From Plutella xylostella (Eukaryota > Arthropoda > Insecta > Lepidoptera > Plutellidae): DNA of 64,000 nt. The notes below the pieces were generated by a model. The model had not been told where the DNA came from. It was given only the letters and a program-made list of their open reading frames with translations, and did not search any database. The stretch's first letter is position 1; every line of letters begins with the position of its first letter. Positions 1 to 11,402 of this stretch are shown piece after piece. Both the position numbers and the translations under genes were made by a program. The DNA lies in contig NC_063997.1 in NCBI RefSeq assembly GCF_932276165.1, positions 1,250,001-1,314,000 on the forward strand. The letters are read 5' to 3'.

Positions 1-696
1 AGTTTTATTTTATTTCCCATGAAGTGGACGGCTCATTGTCCCTGGCTCTAGCAGAAGGGTCGATTCTATCCCATAAAATGTATTCATGCGTTTTATGAGT
101 TCCCAAAAGTATGTTTCATTAAAAAGTTTTTTGTATAGGCCATTCATTTATCATCTTTCATAGAAACCCTTGAGCCTAGAGTTTATTCGTAAGGGAAGTT
201 ATAAGGGCTTTTCCGTGAGTTTCATGTCATAGAACGTATTTCCATAGGGTTTACTATGTAAACTTACCCTCCCATCCACTACTAGATAGTGTCTGTTGTA
301 CTATACTTATTTTAAAAAATCTAACAATTTTAAAACGAATATTACCATAAAAAAATATAACCAAATATGCGATATTTATAAAGAGACCCTCAAATTGCAC
401 TGGTGTGCAGTAGTGCAGTCTAGATAAGTTTTTATGGTGAGGCCCTATAGGCTCCTCTAAGAATGCCTCGTTTATACTTATTTCTAGAAATTACTAAATA
501 TTATTTTTCCTCAGCCTTTGGTAAAGTAATCTATCAGCACTTTATCTACTGGAAACTACCAGTGAACACGCAATGCTTTCAAATTGATTACGAGCAATAG
601 ATGCGATCAGGATTACATGCAATATAAATTATAGGAATGATTTTTAACTTGCCTAGTATATGATGACCCGAGTTCGATTCCTGTTGGATAATATAT

Positions 697-910
697 ACAC
701 TGACAGCTATTATAATCATGGATAAGTTTCACTTACAAAATACCAACACCAAATGGCCTAATTTTTTTAAAACAATGGAAAATATCAATAAATTGTTTAC
801 GTTTTTACAGTAGTTAATAATATTCTAATGCGCTGTTAAATGAACTTTCCTTTTTCGTTTAAGAGTATTTTTTTGCTATTTTCACTGGAACTTTTTCATC
901 GTCGCGAGTG
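697..910. mobile_element. TA-flanked MITE, family M1 (diverged copy)
   Basis: Family M1 has imperfect terminal inverted repeats: CACTC, then a G/C-variable stretch, then AATGAAAAAGTTCCAC at one end and the complement at the other, flanked by TA. This copy keeps the inner left motif ACTTACAAAATACC and the right end GGAACTTTTTCATC ending GAGTG before TA. It has no coding capacity. The TA flanks suggest mobilisation by a Tc1/mariner-type transposase (inference). Confidence 0.6.
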
Positions 911-1136
911 TATTATTAAGTAATGGTTAATAAACAAGACAATGTTCCGATCACATCTGCGCCATACTTGTGAAAAAATGACAGGAAAGTAACTTGTAAA
1001 TCTTAAGCACGTGCTAAGGCGAGCCTCTCACTCTGCGCTAAATTGACGCGTAAAATTGAAGCCTTAAGCACGTTCGAAATTAGTAGGCCTTCGAAGTCGT
1101 GCTCAATCGAAAAAGGGCGTGCTATTACGTAAAAGT

Positions 1137-1256
1137 TATTGATTCATAAGAATAGGAAAGCTATAGATCGCATCCAGTGGAGTGCTTTGGTAGAGGCCTA
1201 CGTCTAGCAGTGGACTGCTATAGGCTGATGATGATGATGATGATATTGATTCATAA
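1137..1256 (+). mobile_element. 94-bp 5'-truncated RTE tail with 13-bp target-site duplication
   Basis: The insert at 1150-1243 is the extreme 3' end of an RTE element: the codons around the ORF end (GAGGCCTACGTC...CAGTGGAC) followed by an (ATG)n tail. It is bracketed by perfect direct repeats of TATTGATTCATAA at 1137-1149 and 1244-1256. This is a severely 5'-truncated insertion made by target-primed reverse transcription. Confidence 0.85.
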
Positions 1257-2379
1257 ATTGTTAACATAATCATTGGTTGGGTGTGGAAATTGAGGAAGGA
1301 CGACGACAGAGTGTTGTAGGTTCTGGTACTCTTTCTGAGTAGCCCATTTTTAGCAGTGGACAGAATCATCAGAGCTACGCAACCCAGTACAGATGACCTA
1401 GCACGTGCTCTCGCTCTCGTGCGATGTGAGTGAGTGCGACGCAAAACCTTTGTCACGTACTAGGCCTTCAGGATTACTTAATAATTATATTGAGTCAGAG
1501 TCCATTCCGGATCCTAGGTACCTACTTAAATGTTATTCCCATGTTTAAACAGTATTTTTACTTAAAAATATGGATAATTGTATAAAGATACAGTTGATGC
1601 ATATATTAATCACGGAAGCTCATTTCATGCATCCCTAAAAAGGTATAAAAATACCTGTAATGTATTTATGTCTTCGGTAAGATTAAACATCACATCGTGG
1701 AATCATTCGCTACGCAGTCGACCCGCCGCGCAGATGACGGCAGAATATAAAATTTTACTATCACTGCAAAGCGGTATTTCATAGCGTACGCTAGAATATA
1801 AGAGTGAGTTTTTTTTTTCGTTTATATATCACGTAGCGAGTTAAGCGGTATTACATTAGCTCGCAGTGAGATGTTGAAAGTTAGCCGTGACCCGCATTCA
1901 AGCGGGTTAGATAGCCTTATGTGGAAGGTAATAGGGGAGATTATCCGGCAGCGGAGTAATATTATGAAGGTGACCGAAATATTTTTATGAGGCTGCCTAT
2001 GTTCGTTATTTTGTTACCAAATACGGTTATTGTGATTCCATTTATTCTTTCCAAAAGTCGTACAACAAAAATTGTTGAGAATGATCCTCTGTGTCTCCCC
2101 ATTTCAGTTTATTATATCACTTTATTATAGAACTAGGCCAGCGTGGTGGACTAGGCCTAAACCCTTCCTTCATTGGAAGGAGACCCGTTCCCCAGCAGTG
2201 GGGACGTGATGGGTCGTGATGATATCTTTTGCAACACCCTGCATAAGTACCTAACCGCACTACTGAATATACCTACAGATACCTGATTCAAATACCCATC
2301 TCTCTTATAAGTCAGAGGTTACATTTAATGAGAAGTGTTAGATTTTGTAAAGCTTGAGCCGCATACTTATTGTTCCTCG

Positions 2380-2720
2380 ATGAACACAACTCTATTATAT
2401 TCTATTCTATTCTCTGTGGGGGTGTAAGTACCTGCATCTGGCTCTCTCTACCTGTGTGCATATCCCCAAGGTCTAAACTGCCTTCCTAAGCTTGGACCAT
2501 GGTCCCACCACGCTGGTTCACTGCGGGTTGGTGCGTTCACATATCTGATGTACTAGATATAGATATGCAGGTTTCCTCACGATGTTTTCCTTCACCGTAA
2601 GAGCCATGGTATATTGTACTTAAATTAAAATAACCAGCGCCGGGATTCGAACCCGCATCTCTTCATCACGACCCATTACGTCCCCACTGCTGGGGCACGG
2701 GTCTCCTTCCAGTGAAGGAA
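2380..2720 (-). mobile_element. tRNA-derived SINE (family S2), minus orientation, with (GAATA)n tail
   Basis: Read on the minus strand this has a tRNA-like head with a B box (GGGTTCGAATCCCGG type), then a body shared with the copies at 10193-10495 and 53612-53935 (AGGAAGGCAGTTTAGACC, CTTGGGGATATGCACA), and a degenerate AATAG pentamer tail at 2393-2412. Its 5' side runs into another repeat at 2640-3045. Confidence 0.7.
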
Positions 2721-3045
2721 GGGTTTAGGCCTAGTCCACCACGCTGGCCAAGTGCGGGTTGGTGGACCCCAACACAAGCAAGCTTGTGCTGAGAGAGTTG
2801 TCGGGTAAGTGGGCAACCCGACTGTCAGATGTTTTCAAGCCGCCCGAAGGCCTCTGACTAGGCTTAACGACTGCTGCCGAAGCAGCAACCGGGACCCACG
2901 GCTTAACGTGCCGTCCGAAGCACGGAAGCGTCCAGAAAAGCACCACTTGAAATTGGTCACCCATCCAATGGCTGACCGTGTCAGTTGTTGCTTAACCTCA
3001 GCGATCAGTTACGATCACTGAGGCCCGCTCGACTACGGACGCTTC
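2640..3045. repeat. Dispersed repeat, also seen at about 18218-18490
   Basis: GC-rich for this window. It shares several blocks, in opposite orientation, with about 18218-18490: a CCGTCCGAAGCACGGA-type motif, CGGCAGCAGTCGT, GGCCTCTGA and the GTGGGCACGGGTCTCCTTCC / GTTAGGCC region. Shorter pieces of the same family (AAGGAAGGGTTTAGGCC with CCAGCAGTGGGGACGTGATGGG) are visible near 2140-2215, 21995-22060 and 37705-37765. I do not recognise a coding origin. Confidence 0.5.
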
Positions 3046-4015
3046 ACTTGCGTGAGAACAAAGCCACCGCTCCACAACATTCATCATCATTTTATCATCC
3101 ATCATTTTAACACCTTTTGTGTACAATGCCCTAAAATTTTAAACACAAGAAGCCTTAATTTTATTTTAAACAAGATTAAGTTTTCTAAAAATTATTCAAA
3201 AGGAAACATTTATTTGGAGCCGTTTCGGTATTTTAAGCTCCGCTTTTGTTTAAATTGTAATCTAGATGGACACAATGGGTCACACCTTTTTTCCTTTCAA
3301 TCCACACCATTTCACACTTATAAAAATAAATAAAATATATGTAGTATTTCGACGACGTCATGGCATTTCAAAAGGTAAACGAACCATGAATTTATCTCTA
3401 TTTCCAACAGCGAAACTAGGTAGTTTAGATTCATATTCACTTTTTAGCAGTCAGTTATTTCTACCTCTAGTTGTGACAAAACCATTCAGACAAAAATAGA
3501 TTATTAAGTTCTTACTGTGCTACCTCAAAAAACTTTAAACACTGTTTAACTAGTGTTTAAAACGAAATTAGACAGATTTTGTAGGCATTTGACAGCGCTA
3601 AACTTCTGTTAAATACTGTCAAAGTTTTTGTGGTAAGGCCCTTATTGTCTTGATGTTCTCACTTGTAAAGAAGGTGCTGAGGCGCAACATTTTCCACGCC
3701 AATTATTATAGAATTTCTTCGAATCTTCTAACTTTAAACATAAAATCAAGTGACTAATAATGTATGAATGAAAATAAAATAAGATTCACAAAAAAGGTAA
3801 GTATACAATTTTACCTACTTGACGAAAATAAGCAGGTAAGGTTCACTTAATGAGGAATTTCTTTGCCTTTATGCTTTGATATAATATACATGGTTATCAA
3901 ATCCTTTATGTGATGAACAACAAAAAATGTAAATACATGATAACGAGTGATTCAAAGATAGGCATTTTCCACGTTTAAATTTTAATTTACTAAAAAATTG
4001 TGTGGTTACGAAACA

Positions 4016-4355
4016 CACTACGAGCAATGAAAAAGTTCCGCCCATAAAATGCCGACACCAAATTAATATCCCATATTTTTAAAACAGTGGGGGTAGCTGC
4101 CGGTCGTTGGATGTAGTTGTTGAAACTGGTAGTTAATAGTCATAACTATGTCAAAATTTGCTAAATGACCTCTTCTGGCACTGGTGCCTATGAACTTAAA
4201 AGAAGGGGTCAAGCTTAGATTACTTAAACCTTTTGGCAAATGAATAAACGTTTTTGTATTTACATTTTATGTATTGTTTTTATATAGCAGACGGCAGCTT
4301 TTTCGTTTAGGAGTAATGTAGTATGCCACTGGAACTTTTTCATTGCTTGCGAGTG
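4016..4355. mobile_element. MITE family M1, about 340-bp copy
   Basis: The left end is CACTACGAGCAATGAAAAAG followed by TTCCGCCCATAAAATGCCGAC. The right end is GGAACTTTTTCATTGC and GCGAGTG before TA. Both termini are complementary, with the family's CGTTTAGGAGTAAT subterminal block near the right end. Two overlapping minus-strand ORFs here are accidental. Confidence 0.75.
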
Positions 4356-4854
4356 TAGCTACACAGAGAGAACACGTTTCAGCAAAAGGATTCTTTCGCT
4401 TCACAAATATTATACTGATCCGAATGGCCGTCTCGACCGACCCGATTTCGTATAACAATTGGAATTTTCGCAACGTCCTGTATAAAGCTAGCTTCTTAAT
4501 AAAGTTGTAAAGCATAAAAGTCCAATACATGACCTCAGCGTAATACGGGCTTACTGTGAGTGAATTTAAATAATAGTAGGAACGTATTGAGTATCTGCCA
4601 ACCGGAGTATCGGATTTACATTTGTTCGTTCGCCTTTGGAAATGTTCCAGAAAATTCCACCAAGTGATGAATTATAACGGGCAAATGGAACATTTTGTCG
4701 TATTTTTTTGCTGACCGTGCTTCTATAGAGCCTAAGCCAGCCGTGCTATTTCGAAGGTTCGTGAATTCCGGCCGACAGTTTTGTAGGAGTAGGCTATAAT
4801 ATTTGTTTCTCTTTTTAGGGTTTCGTAGCCGGTTAGAAAAAAAAATAACTCATA

Positions 4855-4938
4855 GGGTGAGGCTCCATTGGTGCGGATGCGCGTCGTCGCATAGGAAGGC
4901 ATAACAGCGACGGCGCAACGCATCTATGGGGCCTTACC
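4855..4938. mobile_element. Small inverted-repeat element (MITE-like)
   Basis: GGGTGAGGCTCCATTGGTGC at the left pairs imperfectly with GCATCTATGGGGCCTTACCC at the right. The left motif recurs at 30905 (ATGAGGCTCCATTGGTGCG), so this is a dispersed family. There is no coding content. Confidence 0.55.
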
Positions 4939-7854
4939 CGTACTCAAGCGTTCATTATAGTTTTATTTTTATACAAATACTTACATCGTGTAATTATGAA
5001 TACATTGGCACACCCGTTTAAGAATAACTTAGCCACATACTAATACACAAAAACACACACACATGAAACTTACAAAACACAACTTCTTATTACGAGAAAA
5101 AAAATAACGAATACCAAAACCTTTCCGCTATCCGGTAATGGAGTCCTAAACGGTCGAACTTCCTGATATTACAAATGTCCCATCAAAGGATATTTCTATT
5201 GCACCCAAGCGTACATTAGGACTGGAATATTATTGGACTGGATCTTAGATAAACAATAAACGAAGAAGATCGAGTGTCCGTGCAAAATAAACATCTCAAT
5301 CTATAACACCCCACTTCTACCGCTGAGCTCTCACTTTTGAATTAGTGGTGTCAGATGATTTGTGACCTTATTCATTGCTACAATGGTTGTCATTAGGTTG
5401 ACTTTTAAAACTGTTGGAAAGTAAACAAAACGCGAACAGTTTTGACTTTGTTGTTGTATGTGACACACCATCTTGTAAGTACATTGTTAATCTAAGACTG
5501 GGATGGAGATCAAAGAATACACCCTTATCGTATGGAACCTTCATATTGAGGTCTTTGAGAGTTCAAGCCATTTGTATTAGAGAGAGGCCGACATATTTAA
5601 TGTGACAAGGTAACTTTTTTAACCCTTGAAGGTAGGCATGTATACTAGTATACAGGGTATTGTAAAAACGGTTAGTAAGTAAGCCGAAAGGATTAAAAGT
5701 TTAAAGACTTTTGAAAATTCAAAAAATATAACCCCTTTCAGCATAATGCCACTTTTGCAATATTTTATATTTATTGCAAAACCAACAGCGTAAGTAGTGC
5801 AATGTCTTAGGTGGTAATAATTTATCAGTTAGGCCAACAACAGGTTTCTTCGTAGAACTCAATATAAAAATGTAGCAAGCTAACGTTAAGTTTACACTTT
5901 TTAGACACAATAATTTCCTTCTTACTCATCATCAGCTTTCTATTATCGTAATCGAGATTTATCCTGGCTACCTTGGCCAGCATTCGAAACATTTAAAAAC
6001 CCAGAGACTATTTCTAAACGTCTTTTATGAATTGTAATTTAAGACACAATTAATTCGATTCAACTTTGGGTAACTGTGTTCCAATTCCAACATTACCAGA
6101 ATCAGAAATCACTGTTCGATAACCGACATTTATTTTCTCTTACTGGATAATATTACTCGGTAACTTCGCTAGTCATTGAATATAAAATGTCCCTATTCCC
6201 GTTACCTATCCATTCCATAACTTTCAAAGTATATTTTACGCAACGGGCTCTTTGCCTGCGTTATGTAAAATGCTATTGGAATACCCCACTTTGATCTCAA
6301 CAATTTGATTGAGATATTCAGGTCTATTGCAAATATTTGAGGCTCCCAAGATTGAATCGAGATGTCTGGAGATATTGAAATTGCTTCGTAAAAATTAAAG
6401 TGATTTTCAACAAAACCTCTAGTGCTTACTATAAAAGATTATTTGAATAAAGAAAGTTCTGTTCTTTTAAAGAATTTTTATCTTTATCTTATAAAGAATA
6501 TTGAAATTTCCATTAAATTCGTTTGGTATAGTATGCGATTGGTACGATGCGCTCATGCAAGCAATATTGACTGAAAAGTCTGAATAGGGCACAAGTATTG
6601 TAAATTCTTGCATTGTCATCAACACCAAAGGCGCACGATTTCCGAAAAAACAATCAGTGGTCGTTATACATATAAAAGCTCGAAAATAAGAGATATTTTA
6701 ATAAAATTAATTGTTATTATTCTGTTGAGGTTTTTGTCTGCGTCGGTATTTTATTCGACGAGGGTAGTTTGTTGCGTGACGTGTCTTCTTGGCTTCATCT
6801 TTTTTATTTTCTGTGTCTGAAAAAAAAGATTTAAGTATAATTAATTTCCTCATGTAGAGATGTCGAAATTAAATTTACCAAGACAAATTCTAAGAAAAAC
6901 GGTCTTAGCCGACTAAACAGGATGTCTAAAACTTTATAATATTATTGACACTAACTACTTATATAACTATTGTAAATACATGCTATACTAACACGATATT
7001 ACGAGATTTGCGTAACAGGAGACACCATAATACTAGAGTATGCTTAGATTATACAAAAATGTTATTCAAACATACAACATAACACTATATTATGAAACTC
7101 GTGCTCATAACTTGAGTCACATAACAGGGGTCACTATAGCTTACAAAAAAAAACATTTCAGTGGCCTTTGGCAGCAAAATAGCCGTCTGTCTTCCTATGT
7201 GTAATATGTGTATGGGATAAAGATAGTTGATGAACATTGTTTTCAGTGATATTCATTAGACGTTATAATTATAAGTAGGTATATTTGTTTACTTTATTAT
7301 ACTATACATCGTTATAAAAAGCATAATTAAAGACAGAAAAAACCGTATGCATACCATCACAACAGATTCTAAATACCTACATTATTATTAATTCAGTAAA
7401 CGTTATTTACAACATCGATATTTTTTTTAAAACATGACTATTGACTAATGCTAACTTCATTACAAGCTGAAACGTTATCACGTAACTTTGCGAAAATATT
7501 TACAGTTTGGTGTTTGGTCAGTCTTGATAACGGGATTATAAACAAACTAAAAGTGAATTCACTACGCATAGAATACAGAACAACTCCAGAAATGACGCAA
7601 AAAAGTTAATCCTACTATAGGTATTAATTATAATAAAAGTATATCGCACGTTTTTTACAACCGAATTTAAGGCCCAATTTCTCTATTCGTCTTATCCACA
7701 TGCGAGTCTTAAGTTCTCTTAAATTGAAGTTATTTTAGCTTGAAAACGAAAAGGGGGCTAAAAATTTGACACTAATTTTGCTTTTGATTTCTTGGAGCAC
7801 CTCTGTTCTAGGGTTATTCTGTATACCAGTTTGAATCTGCGTACATAATACCTC

Positions 7855-9485
7855 TTAGGGCTTTAAACAAGGCACAACTCGCTTGCGTCTGGCGACCAGT
7901 ATAGGCTGTTCCTTACTAGCCCGAGCCTTTTCGTCCTCATCCACCTTACTATGAAGGATACTCAACATATCCAACGACTCCTCACTGACTTTATTGTTAT
8001 CCTCCGGGGGATCCCACGCGTCAAACAAGAAGGGCCATAACGGATAGTCCTCATCGGGCTCAATACCTTTTGGGAAAATGTTTCAATTACGGTAATTTTA
8101 TTCCACTATTGGCTGGATGACAAATTCTGTTTACATGCGAAAACAGTGTCTTCACTTTTCTATAAACTCGATGTGATAGGAAATACCAAACACAACTATG
8201 TACGTAGGTATAATAATCGTCTATGAGGCTCAATCCTTAAATCACTATGCAGTACCTAACTGTGTCAAGACAGTTTATAATGTGTTTCCAAAAAAAATTT
8301 ACACTTCCTAAGCACCTGGGGGTTACTTTATATGACGAAAAACAAGTTTTTATGTCGTTTTATTAATTATACAAGCCGATTGCATGACAGCTCTCGTTCG
8401 TTTGTATTTAGTCAGTATAAAAATATAACCCTCCTGTTCTTAACAAATTGATCTGAAATGTTACATAATCGCCTAAGCTCCAATTTCGCCATAGTCGGTT
8501 AAATCGTAACCAGGTATTGATGATCAATTATACGTCATGTCCACACTCAATTCTTGACCGACGTGTCAAAAGTCAACCACTAATACCTGGTTATGCTCTA
8601 ACCGACTATGGAGAAATTGTCACTAAGCAAACAGTTGATTGTTTACCTCCAATTTTCTCCCGGTTCCTCCGCCAGGGTCTGCGGCCTATCACGTCCTGGC
8701 CGCTGCTGAAGGGCCGGATGCCGTGCCGCAGCGTGCCCACCGCCGAGCTCGTCAGGTCTTTCACCACGAGGGTGAATATGCTCTGAGGAATATAGGTATA
8801 AGGAGTGAGTCTTTCGTAGATGCACATCGGAAGGTCACAGAGCTCTTCATTCTGAACAACTTTTGTTATAATGAATTTGGGATATCACTTTCATTGGACT
8901 GTGTAAAATCCGGGGAAGAAAATTTCTTCCACGGTTAAATATCAAACGGTTAAATATTTAATATTTAAACTAGCCAAGAATAGAGAGCGCTGCGAAGAGC
9001 TGACGGCCAACCTCCAATGATGGAGAGGCACTACAAGAAGAAGAGGATATCACGAAAATTTCACTTACAAAAGACTCACATATGTATAAGTTGTTCAGAA
9101 TATAGAGTTCTGAGGCCTACTTTCGGATGTGCACCTACGAAAGACTCACCCTGTATCTTCGACATTCAGTCAAATAATTTTATTATTAATAGGTATGGCC
9201 ACGCACTTTTAGAATGCGTGAAACAGCCGTTAGTTATTTTCATCAAAACAAGTTAAAACACAAAAAAATAACATTGTTTACTATAAAGACATTATTTTAA
9301 TTGGCACATAACAAATTTAGTTTAAAAAAATATATAACATAAAATTAACATATTGTAAAATACCTAATCAAGTCACTTACTCCAAGTTTTTTCGGTACAT
9401 CCGTCATCGTATCAACAAAGCCACCGGTCGCACTATTAAACACTAAAATTGCGGTAAACATGAAAAGTTTAACTTTAAAATTCAT
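7855..9485 (-). CDS. Gene C: small secreted protein, 3 coding exons, 150 aa, C-terminal RRKR site
   Basis: Exons: 9381-9485, 8647-8782 and 7855-8066. All introns are GT-AG (GTAAGT and GTAAAC donors; acceptors ending CCTCAG and CCAAAAG), phase 0 then phase 1, and the joined frame is open for 150 codons to TAA. Residues 1-22 form a signal peptide (MNFKVKLFMFTAILVFNSAT), so the product is probably secreted. Exon 2 (residues 36-80) reads SIFTLVVKDLTSSAVG... and ends in a very basic run, GRRPWRRNREKIG. Exon 3 is acidic (EPDEDYPLWPF, PPEDNN) and ends RRKR at 140-143, a furin-like dibasic site, leaving a seven-residue tail with the only cysteine. Exon 2 is much richer in G/C at third positions than genes A and B. 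I do not recognise the family. A propeptide or peptide-hormone role is possible but unproven. The gene model is well supported; its function is unknown. Confidence 0.85.
8477..8623. mobile_element. PIF/Harbinger-like MITE (family M2) in intron 2 of gene C
   Basis: Terminal inverted repeats: GCTCCAATTTCGCCATAGTC at the left and GACTATGGAGAAATTGTCAC at the right, then ATAACCAGGTATT-type inner arms. It is flanked by TAA at 8474-8476 and 8624-8626. A 3-bp TAA/TTA duplication is typical of PIF/Harbinger elements. Other copies are at 39387, 48905, 49057 and 53292. The right end is only about 15 bp from gene C's exon 2 splice donor. Confidence 0.75.
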
Positions 9486-9571
9486 TATAATTAACTCTAT
9501 TTCTCGCACTAGGTCATACGCTAGTCGGTAACGGATGTAAACTGAAAATAAAACCAGAAACCGGCACTCAC

Positions 9572-9579
9572 TTCATATA
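9572..9579 (-). promoter_or_regulatory. Possible TATA box of gene C
   Basis: Minus-strand TATATGAA lies about 87-94 bp upstream of gene C's ATG, predicting a 5' UTR of about 60 nt. The identical octamer occurs upstream of gene A. No transcription start site can be confirmed from sequence alone. Confidence 0.35.
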
Positions 9580-10192
9580 GCCACTTACTTTCAATTCAAT
9601 TCTAAAACAATGGCTAGAATCAAAACATGACTTTAAAATAGTACCAATTGTTTGTTTACTCAATTAATAACATTACATCATTTTTGAAATGGTATTCTAA
9701 TAATTGTGGCTTTAACAATATCAAATAAATGTGGTGTTTGGTGATAGGTGATACCTTCTATTATATTATTATTGAGGCCTGTATTGTGTTACATTTAACA
9801 TCGTGGAAAAATACGTGCAGCAATTTTATTCAGCTAAAACTTTCCGCTCTTGAGGAAAGTGAAAAGAAAATAATGGCGTCGGATGAGGCTCGAATTTGAA
9901 AGTTATATGTAGAGGTATATTCGGTGAATAGTTCCACCGTCTGTCGTAGCACTAGTGTTTCGTCACAATTATTTATTTTTTCTCTAGGTATGTGTTTCGT
10001 TCGCTTATGCCTTCGTCAAAGGCGAAATTTATACTGAATCACCCCACAGCCCACACCGAGGAAGTAAAAGAGTGAGTTTAATGTGTTCGTGGTTTATAAT
10101 GGGAACAATAATTTATAGTAAAAATCACCCAAGGAGCGAGCGCCTCAAAAATATCTCTTTAATTAATTACTTATGCAAAAACTTCTTCTTTT

Positions 10193-10495
10193 CTACTACT
10201 CTGTGGGGTTGTAAGTACCTGCACCTGATTATCTCGAATAGAACTTTTGTGCATATCCCCAAGGTCTCAACTGCCTTCCTAAGCTTGGACCATTTCCCAC
10301 GTGGGTTCACATATCTAGATGTGCTAAATCTAGATATGCAGGTTTCCTCACGATGTATTTCTTCACCGTTAGAGCAATAGTATACGTTATACTTAAATTC
10401 CAAAGAGCTCATTACATGTCAGCGTCGGGATTTGAACCCTGGCGTGAGAAGCGGGCGCTTACCTGACTGAACTACCACCACCGCTCTTTTTTTTC
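10193..10495 (-). mobile_element. tRNA-derived SINE, family S2
   Basis: On the minus strand: a tRNA-like head (GCGGTGGTAGTTCAGTCAGG with a B box GGGTTCAAATCCCG), a body with TGAGGAAACCTGCATATCTA and CTTGGGGATATGCACAA, and an end ACTTACAACCCCACAGAG. It matches 53612-53935 and 2380-2720 closely. A polymerase III-type internal promoter is expected from the A and B boxes. Confidence 0.75.
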
Positions 10496-11031
10496 ATAGG
10501 TTATAAGCCCCACTTCTGCCTCAGCGTGAAGATTTCATGATGCATCGAACTTCTGTTAGGTAATTTAAGTTTGAATATCAGTCGCAGTCGATAATCAGAT
10601 AATATCTTTACAAAATTATTATGTATAATTGGACAAAATAGCAGCCACACATTCAAGATGTCATCGAGTCCTATTAGGTATGCGCATTATATTAGAGCAG
10701 CGCAATCATACAGTAAAAAAAAATGTCTGGAAACCCGCATAGCCAAAAAAAGGAGTCACATATTTTCATTATTTAGTTCGGTACCTTCCGTATAGATCTA
10801 CACTTAAACGAGACTACCTTATTAAAATTTGATACAGTAATATTAGGTTTTCAAACAAATGTTTTCTGAATTACTTGAAATTATAAGACAGTCTGAGTGA
10901 TATAATTGTAGTTTGTCCTATTTTGGCCAAAAAATAAAAAATGTGTGGTCCTCCATGCTTGGCAAGTGGGTCTATGATCGCAACGCACACACAGCACCAT
11001 ACCCATTGTACCATACGGTACATTGTAATAA

Positions 11032-11175
11032 TTAGGGCTGTTTTTTAAATAGTCAGATAAAAGTTATCTGAGGAATAATTCTGATGCTGTCGCGACTAAA
11101 TGTTTGTATCAGACAGTGATGGCTACAATTTTATTCCTCAGATAATATTTATCTGACTATAAAAAAACAGGCCTA
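11032..11175. mobile_element. Hairpin MITE, about 145 bp
   Basis: The left arm TTAGGGCTGTTTTTTAAATA continuing into GTCAGATAAAAGTTATCTGA pairs with the right arm TCAGATAATATTTATCTGAC continuing to AAAAAACAGGCCTAA. The arms are about 47 bp with few mismatches, around a 50-bp loop. No coding content. Confidence 0.7.
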
Positions 11176-11402
11176 AGAAAAATATATATAGCCTTTTACT
11201 CAGTACCTACGTAGCGGTCATTTTCTCCTGTCCAATGGAATGCCAAATCTTCCAAGATTAATCAGGTAGTGTAATAAGTGCCAGGGATTACAATAGTACA
11301 ATAGTATTTTATTAATTGTATTTAATTAACAATGCACACTATTAATGATAATCTATTTAATTTATAGGTAGGTACATACAACTGAATCTTGACACCATAT
11401 AT

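Larger units (their letters stand above)
1..7854. other. Intergenic region with repeats, no supported gene
   Basis: No ORF here has coding character together with usable splice sites. The recognisable content is repeats, listed separately: MITE copies, one short RTE tail, a tRNA-SINE with an adjoining repeat, and a small inverted-repeat element. The remainder is AT-rich unique-looking sequence in which I see nothing. It lies downstream of gene C, which is on the minus strand, so it may hold gene C's 3' UTR at its right edge. I found no clear AATAAA close to that gene's stop. Confidence 0.5.
9486..11402. other. Intergenic region between genes C and A
   Basis: Contains gene C's putative promoter at the left, a tRNA-SINE (10193-10495) and a hairpin MITE (11032-11175). 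Minus-strand TTTATT, i.e. an AATAAA on the gene strand, at 11308-11313 is about 90 bp past gene A's stop and could be its polyadenylation signal. I see no further exon. Confidence 0.5.

Noticed and set aside
8517..8938. Plus-strand ORFs over the GC-rich block
   Set aside because: Antisense to gene C exon 2, which has acceptor, donor and phase agreement on the minus strand.
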